DNA of 64,000 nt from Anisodus tanguticus (GCA_034509755.1 JAVYJV010000041.1:1160801-1224800); one strand, 5' to 3'; counted from the stretch's first letter, positions 24,475-37,000 are shown. The notes: generated by a model not told the origin, from the sequence alone. Numbers and translations: made by a program.

Positions 24475-26414
24475 TTAATTTACTAAAGTCTTTGAATTTG
24501 TTTTTTGATCTACACCATTTGATTCTTTTGAATCATTTGAAATTTTTAAAGTTTCTTTTGTTTCATCTATTGTTTTTAATTGTTTATTAGGTAGATCTAT
24601 TACAGGCTCAACTTCAGAAAAACTTCTCTTATTAGTTTCTAATTTTTCGTTTTCAAGGAAATTTAAATTTTTATTTTTTAAATTATCAATACCATTATCT
24701 TCAACATTTTTCTGATTATCAATAGTTTCATCTACATCCATTTTATTTTTTTCATCTTCATTTTCTTTTTTAGCATTACCATTTTGACCATTAGTTTCAA
24801 CTACACAAATAACTTTATCATCATTCAATTTATTTTCTGAAACTTTATTTTGAGTATCATTTGAAAGATTGTCGTTTTCTAAAACTTTTTCTGTAAAATT
24901 ATCATTTTTATTTTCTATTTGTTCATTACTTGTTTCTTTAATTTCTTTATCTGAATGAATAACTTCATTATTAGTATCATTTACAATTTTTTCCTCTTTA
25001 TTAATTATTATATCTTCTTTAATTTTTAAATCATCTTCTTTCATATCAATATCATTATTTTTCAACTCATCTTTAATATTAATTTCATTATTCTTTATTT
25101 CACTTTCTACATTAGTTTGATTATTTTTTAAATCTTCTGCTTTAACATTGATTTCGTTATTTTTTAAATCATTTTCTTTTACATGGATCTCAGTATTTTT
25201 TAATTCGTTTTCTTTAACAATAATTTCTTTTTCATCATTATTAACTTCTTTAGTTAAAGTTTCTTTTATTTTAAACTCATCATCTTTAACAATAACTTCT
25301 TCTTCTTTATTTTTGATTTCTACATCTTTATTAACTTCTTTACTTTCTTGATCTATATCTTTATTTAAAATTACTTCATTTTCATTTTTTATTTCTTCTT
25401 TTAAATCATTTATTTTATTATTAATTTGGTCATCTTTTTTTTCAGTTTTAACATTAGCTTTTTCTTTTTCATTTATTAATAAATTGCATTCTTTTTCTAA
25501 ATCCTTAATTTCTTCTACTGTTTTTTGAATTTCTTCAGGAGATTTCTCTGTTGAATCTTTATTTTCTTGTGAAAATAATTTTTCTTTATTTTGATTTAAA
25601 ACAGTTGAATCCTTTTTACCTAAATCACTAACATTTTTTTCATTTTGTTCTACTTCTTTTTTATTAAGTTCTTTTAATTCTTTATTTTGTTCATTATCTT
25701 CTTTTTTACCAGGTGTTTTATTAAGTTCTGAAGATTTATTTGAAGTAGAATTATCGTCAATTTTTAATTTTTCACCTGATGAATCATCATCTGAATCTAA
25801 ATTTAATTTATGAACATCTGTCTTTTGATTATCTATAATTTGTTTTTTTTCTGATTTAGCAACACTTTTAAATTTTTCTTTTGGAGAAACTTTATTTTTA
25901 GGTTGATCTTCATTTATTACTAAAGGTTTTTCATCGTTGCTATCTTCGTAAGTTTGAATTGAATCATTTTTATCAACAGAAGAATCATCTGTTTCTTTTG
26001 TTCCACGACGACTTCTTCTTTGAGGAGTTTTATTTGAATCTTTTACAAAAGATTTTCTTGAGCTTTTAGGAGTTTTTTTAACACTAGGAGAATCATCAGA
26101 AGAAGTTAATTTAACTTTCTTATTACTTTTAGGAACTTTATTAATTTCAGACTCTTCAAAAGTTTGAATTAATCTCTCATCTAAAATATTTTCTGTAGGC
26201 TCCCATGTATTATGTTTATGAGAATATCCTGTTAAAAATAAATAAAAATTAAAAAAAAACTTTTTAAAAAAAATTTTAATTTACCTCTCCATTTAACTAA
26301 ATATTCAGTTTTTCCTTTTTTAACACGTTTCTTCAATAAAAATTCTGCAGCATAAACTCCAGTACCTAAATTAGATAATTCCATATTGGTGTCTTCTTCT
26401 GGCAAATTTGACAT
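24475..26414 (-). CDS. CBX: Polycomb/CBX-type chromodomain protein with long charged tail
   Basis: Two exons, 26414-26285 and 26228-24475, give 627 residues. The chromodomain (~18-70) contains VYAAEFLLKKRVKKGKTEYL, VKWRGY and NTWEPTENILDERLI. The VYAAE start and the NILDxRLI end are Polycomb features rather than HP1 ones. Expected methyl-lysine cage residues are Y21, W42 and Y45 (Trp in fly Polycomb). Polycomb proteins read H3K27me3 within PRC1. The remaining ~555 residues are Lys, Glu, Asp, Asn and Ser-rich without a recognisable Pc box or chromoshadow domain, and include a 12-residue repeat at 381-450. The C-terminal end has VIDLPNKQL before a stop. A CDYL or MPP8-like reader is less likely on the chromodomain sequence. 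PRC1 membership is inferred, since the RING1-binding box is not seen. Confidence 0.88.
25009..25218 (-). repeat. Coding 36 bp tandem repeat (six 11-12 residue units)
   Basis: Residues 381-450 of the chromodomain protein read as VKENELKNTEIH, VKENDLKNNEIN, VKAEDLKNNQTN, VESEIKNNEIN, IKDELKNNDID and MKEDDLKIKEDI. Two units have lost one codon. Frame is kept throughout. Confidence 0.85.
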
Positions 26415-27469
26415 TTTTTTTAAATTAAGAATTTATAATAAAACAAAACAACTGAAAGTTAGCACAAAAATTGTGAATTATAAAAGGCCTGAAATAAAAA
26501 AATAAAATTGAAAAACAAATTTTAATTGAATTAACAATTCGAAAAAGAAGATAAATAAAAAAATATATATGAAATACTTAAAAAATAATACCTTTAACAC
26601 TTGAAATTAAAAACTAATAATAAAAAACAAATAAAACAATTTTCAAGAATTTTTTTTCAAAATTGAAATTAATTTTTTTTCTTAAAACATTTTAAATTTA
26701 AAAAAATAATTTAGAAAAAAATGATAAATAGTGTTCAGAATAGTATAATTTTTAATAACCGAAAAAAAATACCTTGTTTAATTACAGAAAAAGTAATTTA
26801 TTAAAGTCCAATAAAGAAAAAATTTTAATTAAAACTTAAATCGGTTTTAAAACGTATGACAAAATCTAATTACAGATAAAGTAGTTTGTTTACAACATGA
26901 CATTATTGTTTTAATTAAAAACTATCTTAAGTAATTTTGATTTAATTAGTTGATTCACAAATAAACACAAGTTTAAGCTAATGGCAAAGATGTAAATATA
27001 TAGCTTTTTTTATAAGAAGATTTTTCAAACAAAGAGAAGAAAATGTCCAAAATAAATGATTTTTACTTTTATTTAAAACCGCCTAGCGATTTTTTTGAAA
27101 AGTTATTTGCGGGTAAAAATATAAGCGCTAAATTTGAAAAACTTTGAATTTTTTTTTAAAAATATATTTTTAAAAGAAAAAAAATTTTTAAATTAATTTT
27201 ACAAAAATTAAATTAATAAATTAAACCAAAAATTTATAAGTTTTTGTTTACTATTTTTATTTTTTAAAATCAGTTATAATTAAATTTTTTTTTGATAAGT
27301 TAAAAAATGGTTAAGCTGATATAAATAGAGAAAAAATAGAATGAATGATTGCTCGTAATTTGAACTTTAAGTTACACAATGAACATAGTTTTACAAATTA
27401 GTTTTTACTTCTAAAAGAAATTTTTTAAAATTTATGTTTTTGTATATAAAAAATTAAATAAATTTTTTT
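26415..27469. other. Spacer between HMGA end and Polycomb-like start
   Basis: No gene seen. At 27078-27125 there is a local GC-richer patch with ACCGCCTAGCGA, TTTGCGGGTAAA and AGCGCT, about 0.7 kb upstream of the chromodomain ATG. It may mark a distal transcription start with an untranslated first exon, or an E2F-like site. Confidence 0.45.
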
Positions 27470-27796
27470 CTATTCGTTACCAGATCCAGCAGAAGGTTCT
27501 TCTTGTTCTTCAGATTCAGATGCAGGCTTAGCATTTTTTTTTGGTCTACCACGACCTCCACCAGGTTTTTTAAGAACTTTAGCTTTAGCTTGAGGTTTTT
27601 TTGGTCTACCTCGACCTCGTTTAGCTCTTGGTTCTCCATCAATTGAAGAAGATGAATTTGTATTATTTGCCATTTCTTTCATTGCATTAGATGCTAGTTC
27701 TGCTGCTTTACGACCAGGTCTACCTCTTAATTTACTAGTTGCTGGTGCTTCTGTTTTAGCAACTTCAGTTGGTTTTGCTACTTCAGCTGAACTCAT
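27470..27796 (-). CDS. HMGA: HMGA-type AT-hook architectural protein
   Basis: Single exon of 108 residues, close to the length of vertebrate HMGA proteins. It has three AT-hooks with the RGRP core that inserts into the minor groove of AT tracts: 24-27 (KLRGRPGRK), 62-65 (KRGRGRPKKP) and 82-85 (GGRGRPKKN). The C-terminus is acidic (SESEEQEEPSAGSGNE), as in HMGA. The first hook has Gly after RGRP in place of the usual Lys, so it may bind less tightly. The segment 31-56 is Ala/Asn/Ser-rich. Base composition is GC-richer than the neighbours because of Ala, Gly, Pro and Arg codons. Stop is TAG. An AT-hook protein of another family with the same layout cannot be excluded. Confidence 0.85.
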   Translation of the reverse strand: MSSAEVAKPTEVAKTEAPATSKLRGRPGRKAAELASNAMKEMANNTNSSSSIDGEPRAKRGRGRPKKPQAKAKVLKKPGGGRGRPKKNAKPASESEEQEEPSAGSGNE

Positions 27797-29807
27797 TTTG
27801 ATAATTTATAAAAACTTAAGAAGAAAAAATTAAAAAAATTATAAAACAAAAGTTTGAAAATAAATAAGACTTTGAGTAAAAATGTAGCAAAAAGTAAAAT
27901 GAAAAAAAAACAGAAACTAAATTTTTAAAACTGAACGAGTTGTAATTACAATTCAAATAAGAAAAATTTTATTATTCAAACATTTAACCCGCCAAACTTT
28001 TTTTTATTAGCGAACAAAAAAATAAATAAAAGAAAATTTTAAAAATTACTTTTCAAAAAGTTTTAACGCTAAAATCTAATGTAGGCTCACGATTGTGTTA
28101 TACTAGAAATTAGTCTAAAAAAAGTTTTAAAAATGGTGAACATTAGTGAAAAAAAAGCATTAGTAAGGGAATGGAATTTTTAAAAAGAGCGAAATAAAAA
28201 GTAAAAAAAAAATCAAAGAAAAAAAAAATAGAAAACACCATCACTACTAGCAGCCATATATTTCCAATGGCCTTTGAGTCTCACAGTTTATATTGACTAG
28301 TAATAGTTTTTCTTATATTGTATTTTATTCTTATATTTATATATTATATTGAAATTTAGATATATATATACATGTAAATACACATACAAACATTGAATAG
28401 TAAATACAAAAAAGTTATAAATTTTTTTTTGACCAAGTTACTCAAAAACAATTCAAAAAAAAAAGCTTATAACCAACTGCATTTTTACTTGTAAAAAAAA
28501 ACTGCTTATACTATTCAAAAATCTATTGTCGAGCTGTTACAAAATCGACAAAAGACTTTTATTTAGAAAAAAAGGTGATCTAAACAAAAGATAAATTCCC
28601 AAGGTATATGTTTTTATGAAAGTTATTTCTAGCTTATCAACTTAAAATCTTTGAAAAAACTTTAAATAATTTAAATTTTGATAATTTAAATTTTAATAAT
28701 TTAAAATTTTAAGCTTATGTTAAAAGTTAAAAACAAAAATTTAATAAAGTTTTGAAGCGCCAAATAATGAAAAACTTTTCTAGCATAAGAAAAATTTCTT
28801 TCGAGCTTTTTTTTCAAACGCATAACAAACTATAAAACTATTATATAAAATTTAGAAAAAAATTTTCATAAAAAAGGTTCTAAATTACTAAAAAGAAATT
28901 ATAAAAAAGTTTCAAAGTTATTAAAAATTAACTAAAAGTTATCAAAATATAGTGTTATAAAAAAAAAAATGTATCAAAAAGTAAAATAAATTATACTTAC
29001 TGGTTATAACTTTAAGATTACTTGAAAATATTAATTTGAACAACTGAACTTATTTGAAACGAGAATACTTAACAAAATGTGAAGAAAATGTGAATAAAAA
29101 CGAAAATGTTTTTTTTTTTAGTTTATTGGTCAAAAAAAAAGTGGCGCTGATATTGATTTATAAATATTTATTACTTTGTAAATTAAAGCCGGATGCAAAA
29201 TGAGCCGATTTTTTTTTGTTTGAATAGTAACTTATCTATTAAATTAAGTTTTAAGAAACAGGGTATTTTTTAAGAATAGTTTGATAACTTTTTTAATAAA
29301 AAATTCCTTTTCAATCTTTTTATTGATAATTAGAAACAGCATTTTTTTGAAGAAAAAAGTTCGAATGAAAATAAAAAAAAAGTTTTAAAAAAAAGTTTAA
29401 ACTCAATAGAAGCCAAATTTATTAAAATTTATTCTTAAAAAAATTAACAAACTATTTGATAACATTATTGGCTAAAAGCTGATGACAATTTGCTAAAAAA
29501 ATAATAAGTTAAATTAATTAATTTTTTTAAAAGTTTTTCTCTCTATAAAATAAATTAGCTGCTAGTTCACTTGTTAAATCAAAAAACAAGCTTTGTATAA
29601 ATTACTAAAGTTTTGATAAGATAAAAAAAATAAAAAAAAATAAATATTTTCTTGCAAAATAAGTTTTCAAAAAATTGTTTTTCATTAATTGCATATAATT
29701 AAGTTTTTCAAGTTCAATAATTTTTAGCTTAAACTAAAAAAAAATTTTAACTTAAATTAAATAATCGTTTAAGTTATAAATCTAAACAAGTAAGTTTCAG
29801 AAAAAAA
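27797..29807. other. Spacer upstream of HMGA, with two GC-richer patches
   Basis: No coding gene recognised. One patch at 28236-28310 and another at about 29138-29210 (with GTGGCGCTGAT and GCCGGATGCAAAATGAGCCG) stand out from the AT background. They may be enhancers, untranslated exons or a small RNA; I could not assign either. Confidence 0.45.
27988..27996 (-). promoter_or_regulatory. E2F-like site upstream of HMGA
   Basis: The minus strand reads TTTGGCGGG, followed by TTAAA, about 190 bp upstream of the HMGA ATG. This matches the E2F consensus in a region almost free of G and C. Cell-cycle control of HMGA would fit, but is inference. Confidence 0.4.
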
Positions 29808-31826
29808 TTAGTTAGATTCATTAGAAGAATCTTCTTCATCAGTGTCATGATGATGAGTTACTGCTTTTGGTGCTTCAGGGAATAAATGAGGAACTTTACT
29901 ATCTTTTCTTATAGCTACAGGTCTTTGTGCAGTTGAATCTGTTGAATCTACTTTAGCCTTATTATTTTGATCTGTTTTTGCTTGTAAAAGTTTAATTGTT
30001 TCTGAAATTGATATATTAGATGGAATGTCAAATAATGTATTAAAATGATCAACAGTAGATTCATGAGGCATCTATTTAAAATAAAAAGTTTTAAAAAAAA
30101 AATTTTTTCGCTTAATTATTTAGAACTTACAAGCATAGCTGGAGCTCTGAACATGTAACAAAATGGATAATAAAATAAGTTTAAACAAGTTGAACTATAA
30201 ATATCAGCAAATCTAGTAACTTGATTAGCAAAATGAGTTTGTCTTGATCCTAAAATAAAAACAAAATTTATAATTTTTTTTTAACAAATTAAATATTTTT
30301 ATAACATACCACATCTAAATAAACTACCTAAAATTCCATAACTCATATCCATTTCGTGAATAGTTTCTCTGATTTGATTTCTTAAAGAAGTTAAATCAGG
30401 TTTTATGTTTGTTGAAGAATCTAAATCTTTATATAGATCTCCTAGTTGTATGTCTAAAACTTGTAGTTTGACAAAAAGTTCATTTTTGTTATTCCAAACT
30501 TCCAATTCTCTTTGAATTTCTGGAATAACTAAAAATGTTCTCCAACCACGTTTTTTTTTAGATTTCAAAATATCACCAAAAATATGATCTCCTACATACA
30601 AGACATCTCTACCTTTAGCACCAATTAATTGTGTAAATACATCACAAGAACCTCCTGAATAAACTCTTCCTCTTTCAATAGGACCAACATGAGCTCCTAT
30701 TTTTAAAGCACTTGTATTTGTATCAACTTGACGTAAAATGGTACCTTCACCAAAAAATAATGGTTTACGAGCATCAACAACAATGTAATCAAAATATTCT
30801 TTCCAATTTCTTCCGTTTGCTGTTTTGACACTGAATAAAAAGTCCATTATTTTATCAGTATAATGATATTCAGAATTTGTTAATAAAAATATCTTTTTAT
30901 CTTTTTCTCTCATTCTATCAAAAAGTAATGGAAGACGTTCATCTTTGATGACGTATTTTTCAAGATTAGCTAATGTTTCTGCTTTAAGTGAACCCTTGTT
31001 TGATAAAAAAAAAAAATATTTGCATAAAAAATTATTTATTGTTTATTAAAAAATACCTGTCCATGTACCCAATCAAAAGCGTGTCTAACATCTTGAAAAA
31101 TACCTTTATAAGGCATGAATAAATTATCTTCTATTTTTTTTACACCATCTCCAGTTCTTTATTTAAAAAAAAAAGTTTAAATTAGTTATCAGGTTGATAA
31201 AAAAATAAAATTAAGTTATAAAAATTCATTTAATTAACAAGAAAATATAATTATTCTTACTTAATAAATTCTTTACTATTACTGAAAAAGTCAATAATAC
31301 AAGCCAAAAGATAAGTTTCAGGCTGATTAAATAATGAATTCAAAACAAAAATTCTAGATTCGTTTAATTGCACAAATTTGTTTGGATAAAGATTGTAAAT
31401 TTCATGTCTAAAAATGTATAAAAATTAATTAATTATAAAACTTATCAAAAATTTTTTATCAAAAAAAAACAAAACTTACGTTTTCATAAATTCAAAACCA
31501 TGAACACACACTAAAATATTACCATAAGGATCTACTTTTAAAATATTACCGTGAATAGTGTCGAACCATAAACCTCTAACAGGAAATTTAGCGTCATATT
31601 GAAAATCAGATATTGCTGCAGGATAACCCATAGAAATAAGACGTTCTTTAGCAAAATTAAAAGCAGTTGCTTCCAAATTAGGGCTTTTATATTCGGCTAA
31701 AGTATAATCCATATCAAAACCAAAAAATTTTATTTTTTCTAAATGTAAACTACGGTTTACAAATACACGATGATGTACTTCACGATAAAATTTTTTTGGT
31801 ACACTTGCATGTTGATTTAAATCCAT
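29808..31826 (-). CDS. NT5C2: Cytosolic purine 5'-nucleotidase (cN-II)
   Basis: Six exons: 31826-31480, 31407-31261, 31156-31057, 30994-30310, 30249-30131 and 30071-29808, all in phase, give 553 residues (human protein 561). The enzyme dephosphorylates IMP and GMP in the cytosol and balances purine nucleotide pools. HAD motifs are intact: nucleophile and acid D38 and D40 in FDMDYT, motif II Thr in LLTNSEY (T237), Lys/Arg-rich VDARKPLFFGEGT, and metal ligands D334 and D339 in GDHIFGDILKSKK. The C-terminus keeps MPHESTVDHFN and ends in the acidic tail HHDTDEEDSSNESN that is typical of the family. The reading frame stays open upstream of the chosen ATG for at least 22 codons, so a longer N-terminus or an upstream exon is possible. 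Confidence 0.95.
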
Positions 31827-34056
31827 TTTTTGTAAATTATTATCACAATTTAATTTTTGATCTTTTTCTAAAATACCACGAATTTCCCTTTTAAATATAA
31901 ATTAATTAGTTCAAATAAAAAACTTAAATAAAATTTTACATTTTTGTTTTCGAATTCAAATAAGCTTAAGTATCAAGAAAAATATTTTATTTTTATAAAT
32001 TTTATATCAACAAAAATTTTATCTAAAACTGTTTTAACAAAAAACTATTTATGTTTTCAAATATTAAAAAAAAACGTTTACGTGTACATAGATTTTAATC
32101 AATTAATTAAAACTAACATTTTTGAGAATGATTTATGATTTCGCTAGTTATTGATAACTTAATTATTTGAAATATAATATACAAAAATAATTTGTATAAC
32201 TGATATAATAAAGTCAATTTGTTCAAAAAATTAAATGAATAAAACAGTCTTGCAATAAGTTAAAACTGAAAAAAATATTTATAAAGTTAATATAAAGCTG
32301 TAAAATAATCTAAAAAAGATGAATTTTTTGAAAAGATTTTTACAAAATTTAATTATTATTTTGTAAATTTATATTTACAATTTAATATAATGAAAAAAAA
32401 ATTTGTTTTTGAAAAAAAATTGATCTTAATATTTTAAATTTACCATAAATAAAAGTAAACATTTAAAATGAAAAGCTAATTTAGAAAACAAAAAGTTAAT
32501 TTTTAAATTAAAAAAAAATTATTAAAAATTAGTTTCTAAAGACAAAAATTAATATGAGTAGAATATTAATACTTGATAAATAAAAATGCATGAAAGAAAG
32601 TTTGATATTTGATAGAAAATATTGATTTTAATAGGAAAGATTGATTAAAATGGAAAAGATAGTTATAGCAAAGTTTTAATTAAAAAGAAAAAAATTTAAA
32701 AAAATTAAAAAAGAAGAAAATTAAAATAGAAAAAAATTAAAATAGAAAAAAATTAAAATAGAAAAAAATTCAAAAAAAATAGAAAAAATTTTATTAGAGT
32801 AAAGTTTTTTAAATAAAAATTCTTTAAAAACTCAAATAATTTGAAACTTAAAAACAAATTAATAGTTCTAAGCAAATTTTATTTACCAAAACAAAATTTA
32901 GTTCATAAAAAAATTTTTTTAAAAAAGAAAATAGTTTATAAAAAGAAAAAAATTTTATAAAGAAAAATATTAAAGAAAATTAGAATTTTTCATAGAAAAA
33001 GTTCATATTAGAAAAATAGTTAATTAAGAAAAAAAAGTTAATTACCTCATTTTGTTTCTTGAAATATTTTGTTTTTAAAAATGAAAATTTTCTTAATAAA
33101 ATTAGACGAAAATAAAATTAAAATATGTTATTGCAAAAGATTTGATTAGTCAAGAAAAGATTCTTAAAATTATTAAATTATTTAAATTAGAAAAAAAATT
33201 AAGATTTACCGTTGAATAAAAAAAAATTCTGTCACAATAATGATGATTAAACTAAAAAGAAAATATTAAAAAAGAATCTTTAATAAATTTACTTTATATT
33301 TTGAATTAAAAAAAAAATTAACTTTAAAAAACATTAAGTATAAACTAAATTTTAGTTGAATACAGAAATCTAATGAAATTAAAAAAAAAACTTACTTTAA
33401 ATAAAAATTTGATTAGAAAAACAAAATAAAAAACTATTGACAAAAAAATATTTATTAATTTAAAATGAGTTTTAATTTTATAAATTTGAATTTATATGTT
33501 AACACTAGCTAATTCAATTATAAACAAAAAATTAAAAATTTAAATCTTTAAATATCAACTTCAAATGAACTGCCGCTTCTTAATGTGCATAAACAAAATT
33601 AGCACATGCGTAATTTAATTTTATTTGAATGAAAAGTAAAATAAAAAAAAATAATTTTCTGTAATAGGCGCTTAATTTAAAACAAAAATGAATTAAGTTA
33701 TAAAAAAATGATTTCAAAAACTAAAAACTTTTAAATATATTAAAGCATTTACATAAGAAATCTAATTAAAATAAAAAACTCAATTGTGATTAATTAAAAA
33801 ATAAAATAATAGAAAGCTTTTAATTAAAAGAAAAATTTTTAAATTGTTTTTCAAGAATATTAAAATACTTTTATCTAATTTGTCAAAATTAATTTTGAAA
33901 AAATTTATTTTTGGATGAATGTTTAACTTTATAAGTTTTTTATATTTACATTTTTTTATGAAAATATGTTAACCTTCGAGTTTTATCTCATATCAAATTT
34001 TAGTGTTTTAAATTAGTTTAAGATTTTAAGATGAAATTTAATTTTTATTTTGAAGT
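31827..34056. other. Spacer between otopetrin end and NT5C2 start
   Basis: No gene seen. Strongly A-rich on the + strand. Holds a 16 bp repeat at 32719-32790. A GC-richer stretch at 33570-33612 with TGCCGCTTCT, GTGCAT and GCACATGCGTAA, and GGCGCTTAA near 33667, could be a distal NT5C2 promoter. Confidence 0.5.
32719..32790. repeat. 16 bp tandem repeat
   Basis: Three near-perfect copies of ATTAAAATAGAAAAAA followed by a diverged copy. A-rich, so part of the regularity could come from composition. Confidence 0.6.
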
Positions 34057-37000
34057 TTATTTATAAGAATTTTTCCATATCTCTGCAAATGTAATAGCAC
34101 AATGAAACCTAAAATAAAAAAATTAAGATAAAATCATAAATTTTAATTGTAATAAATTACCTGTAAAAAATGCTTAATGGTAATGTAATACGAACAATTA
34201 AAGCCCATGTAGTAAAACCAAAAACTTTTAATTGTACAGGAGATGCTTCAATTTTTTGCATTTCAAATGTATAAATTACCCAAAGGGTCAAATTAATTAT
34301 AAGTAAAAATGTTATTAATTGTCTCCCCGGTTGTTTAGCTGAAGATCTTTTACGGCAGACAACGTCAGATATCAGTAAAGATTGTAAAGTAACTTGTATA
34401 ATTGTTAAAGTTGATGTTGTTAAAACAGCAATATTTTGTAATGAATAAAGTTCTAATGAACCTGCAATTACACCGAAAAATGCATAAATATATAAACCGA
34501 ATGCAGCAACTTTTAATAATAAATCCCGTAAACGACCATCTGCAGTTTCTGGTATACCGCGTTGAAATTTAAGTTTCTTTATTTTGAAATAAGCAACAAT
34601 ACTTGAAATTATACTTAAAATTAATAAAATTGAATGGCTAGTATCACTTATCAATGTTGCAATCAGATGATAATTAGTATGATGAACAAGTACAAAAAAT
34701 ATAATTAAAGAAGTAATTGAAATTACTAATGATAAAAATCCACAGAATAAACCTTTAGAACTTCCTAAGCAAGAATATAAGCTTTGGGTGCTATTCATCA
34801 TCATTAAATTGTTGTTATACATTGAATTTAATTTATAGGGTGAAAATTGTTGATATTTTTCATTTAAAGATTCTCTTGATGAAACACTCAAATTATCTAA
34901 TAACATTACATTTGAATTATTACCAGTATTAACAACATTCATATTATTAGAACTACAATTAGATTGGCCATAGTTAGATGTTAATTGATGTGTATTGATC
35001 ATTAAAACATTACGATTAGCAGGTGGTGTACATTGAATATTGGTAATAAGATTAGGATTTTGTGGTGATGATGGTAATATTGAATTATTAGTTTGATTTG
35101 TTGGTGAACAACTTGAACTGTTCGTATCTACTAAACCATGATTCAAATTTGTTTCCATTTGATTTGTATTATTAAATAAAACACCATTAGTATCAATGAT
35201 TGAATTATTTAAATGATTTATACTTAAACAAGGTGATATTGAACCTGATCTTTGTATAGCGTTATTAGAATTTGTTTCTTGATTTGATTGGTTTTTAGCA
35301 TTTCGGTTATTTATCAATTGAGAAATATGTTTTTTGGATTGATTATAAATATACAAATTTGATCTGCTATTTGTGTTACTCCACATAACATAAAAAAATG
35401 CAGCACCAATTAAACTATATTCAACTATAAAAAGAACACCAAATTCAAAAAATTCATTCAAAGTATTGCCCATAATATTATCTTTACCACATGGATTAGT
35501 TTTATTAATAGATAAATAAGTATCATTCAGTTTTTGTCTAAAATTATTTTTTAAAAGTAAAATTGATTCTTCTAAAGTTGAATGTAATGTTGATGATTTT
35601 AATTCTTGTAAAGTTTCTTTAACTAAAATACGTATCCAAACACAAATATTTGTACCAATTAAATGCATTAAACCTATTCTTGCAATTAATTTAAATTTAT
35701 GTATCATTAATCTTGAATATGTGAATATTAAATACATTTGTGCAAATGTAAATGTTGCTTGTAAAACAGGATTTACTAATAATATTATTGAGTAACATTG
35801 TGATGAGTATGGTATTTCAAAAAATGATACAAATTCTAAACCATTATAAACCATAGAACTTAAACCAAATATAACAGCTCCAATTCTTAAAAATATAGAA
35901 CAATAACTTTTCTCAAATTCTGATATTTTTTCTTTTTTAAATTTTTGTTCCCTTCTTCTTAATTCATTTATTCTTACTCCTCTTAATAGATACACAAAAA
36001 CATATAACAAGAATAATATACTAACTGAATATAAATAGAGATAAAAGACCTTAAAAATGAAAGAGAATTAGTTTTTATTCAAATAATTCAAGTTTATGTT
36101 AATTTTTTTATTATAAAACAAACTTGAACTAATCAAAATTTTTTTTATCAATTTTATTAAAAATAATTTTTAGAAGGAAATTCATAAACTAATTTTTTAT
36201 GAATAATTTCAACTAAAAAGAAAAAAAAAATTAAATTTTACCTCAAAATAATGTAAAGGAAGTGATGTACATATTTCAGCTGTAAAAAGAGTTAAACAAA
36301 TAACAACAAGAAGTTGACCATAAATTGAACTTCCAACAATGAATCCTGCGGTTCTTAAAAAAAAGAAATTATTAAGAATTATTAAAAATTAAAATTTAAA
36401 TAAATTAATAAAAATTTATGATAAAAGTTAATAAAATTAGTTTATAATAAAGTTTTAATAAATTAGTTTATAATAAAGTTTAATAAATAATATTTCATTA
36501 AATAGTTTAATAAATTAATTTTTTAGTAAAGCTTGATAAACTAGCATTTTATGAAGTTTGATAAATTGTTTTAAATAAGCTAATTTAAACGAATTATATA
36601 AGAGTTGAAATAAATTTTTAAGTTAAAATTTTTCATCACAAATGATGTATTTAATTTTTTTCACACAAATAATTTAATTAAGATTTTTATTTAAAAGAAA
36701 ATTACTTTTAAAACAATTTTCCTCACATTTAAAACTGATCAACTATGAAATTTGAATTTTTTTTAAGAGAAATTTTTTTTTTTTCTTAAAAAATAATTGT
36801 TAAGCAGGTTTCAATGATACTTTCTAAATTTATTGGTCATCAAACCAATTAAATTGTTTGATCAAGTATTAAAAAAATTTTAAATTAAATTTTTAGTTAA
36901 AGTATTGAGAAAAAATTAGGAGAAAAGTTTAAAAAAAGTTTCAATAAAAGTTTAAGGAGAATCATAATAGTTACTTGGCATTTTTAGGTTTTATAATAAA

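Noticed and set aside
25148..25351. 67-codon Ser/Phe-rich plus frame
   Set aside because: Antisense shadow of the charged chromodomain tail.
27454..27642. 62-codon minus frame inside HMGA
   Set aside because: Alternative frame of the HMGA exon, without AT-hooks.
31944..32138. 64-codon plus frame upstream of NT5C2
   Set aside because: Ile/Phe/Lys-rich chance frame with no splice or family evidence.
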